From the NCBI GenBank assembly GCA_043740415.1, contig JAYUCJ010000250.1:1-6934 (forward strand): a stretch of 6,934 nucleotides of DNA, in the 5' to 3' direction. Source of the DNA: Aalborgiella sp043740415 (GTDB lineage: Bacteria > Pseudomonadota > Gammaproteobacteria > Burkholderiales > Burkholderiaceae_C). The notes under the pieces are model-generated. The model did not search any database and was not told the DNA's origin. It was given only the letters and a program-made list of their open reading frames with translations. A program made the position numbers and the translations under genes. This document shows, one piece after another, positions 6,685 to 6,934 of this stretch; position 1 is the stretch's first letter, and every line of letters begins with the position of its first letter.

Positions 6685-6888
6685 TTAATTTCCAAGTACA
6701 AAAAAGCAACCAATTTGTTGCTGCAAATCAGCGGTGACCTTGAGATTCCATTGCCAAGCATGATGAAAATGGTCGCTGCACGCATCCTGACCCACGAGTT
6801 TGAAAAAATGGTTGAGAAATATATTGACAACCTGACCCAGAAGTTTGGTGGCGAAGTGCAATTCCAGCGCAGCTTTGATTGGGGATAA
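6685..6888 (+). pseudogene. 3' remnant of a second SRPBCC paralog
   Basis: Translated from 6685, the frame reads LISKYKKATNLLLQISGDLEIPLP and continues to a TAA at 6886-6888. Over 54 codons (6697-6858) it matches the last 54 codons of the full copy (6518-6679), with about 80% of bases and 41 of 54 residues the same by hand count. It has no start codon or N-terminal half and lies in a different frame from the full copy, beginning two bases after that gene's stop. It ends in ten extra residues (VQFQRSFDWG) that the full copy lacks. It represents residues about 99-156 of a related gene whose front is missing. It is probably not translated as a useful protein. Confidence 0.8.
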
Positions 6889-6906
6889 ATAACTAAAGCA
6901 AGTCGT

Positions 6907-6920
6907 TTGATTCAAATCAA
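6907..6920. promoter_or_regulatory. Perfect FNR/Anr-type binding site
   Basis: The sequence TTGATTCAAATCAA is a full palindrome and an exact match to the FNR-family consensus TTGAT-N4-ATCAA. FNR/Anr regulators bind such sites when oxygen is low. It stands in non-coding sequence 18 bases after the SRPBCC remnant. If used as an activator site centred near -41, the transcription start would fall about 20 bases beyond the window, so the target is probably a gene to the right on the plus strand. A leftward target is unlikely because the neighbouring genes on that side read rightwards. Confidence 0.7.
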
Positions 6921-6934
6921 GCAAAGCTGTATAT

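Noticed and set aside
6683..6888. Readthrough or frameshift extension of the full SRPBCC gene into the downstream piece
   Set aside because: The full copy already has its own complete C-terminal helix and end (KKFGGEA), so the downstream piece is a second copy of that region, not its continuation.

Overview
This window looks like chromosomal DNA from a betaproteobacterium, probably Burkholderiales of the Comamonadaceae type. That placement is an inference from the fairly GC-rich cobalamin genes, their order and the flavour of the proteins; nothing in the window fixes the species.

The left part (1-2788, plus strand) is a cobalamin (vitamin B12) nucleotide-loop assembly cluster: the C-terminal end of a CobD-type threonine-phosphate decarboxylase, then cobT, cobS and cobC. 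CobT activates the lower-ligand base to alpha-ribazole phosphate, CobS joins the ribazole part to adenosylcobinamide-GDP, and CobC removes the 5' phosphate. The last three genes are 12 and 21 bases apart and read as one transcription unit. The 169-base gap before cobT holds two tandem hairpins, a 7+7 inverted repeat and a purine-rich stretch. It may be a leader RNA, and it weakly resembles a degraded cobalamin riboswitch.

The right part (2843-6888) is a rearranged locus. A two-gene signalling operon on the minus strand runs from a small kinase-like protein (5338-6030, TTG start with a good Shine-Dalgarno) to a membrane hybrid histidine kinase with a Cache-like sensor and a C-terminal receiver (3109-5322). 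It is bracketed by three pieces of one SRPBCC-type gene: a 5' half with a foreign tail on the left, a full copy on the right, and a diverged 3' piece starting right after the full copy's stop codon. The left and right pieces together look like one gene split around a block that carries its own complete copy, although decay of a tandem paralog array is also possible.

At the right edge is a perfect palindromic FNR/Anr-type site (6907-6920), which probably controls a gene beyond the window by oxygen status. No RNA genes, insertion sequences, transposases or CRISPR arrays were seen.
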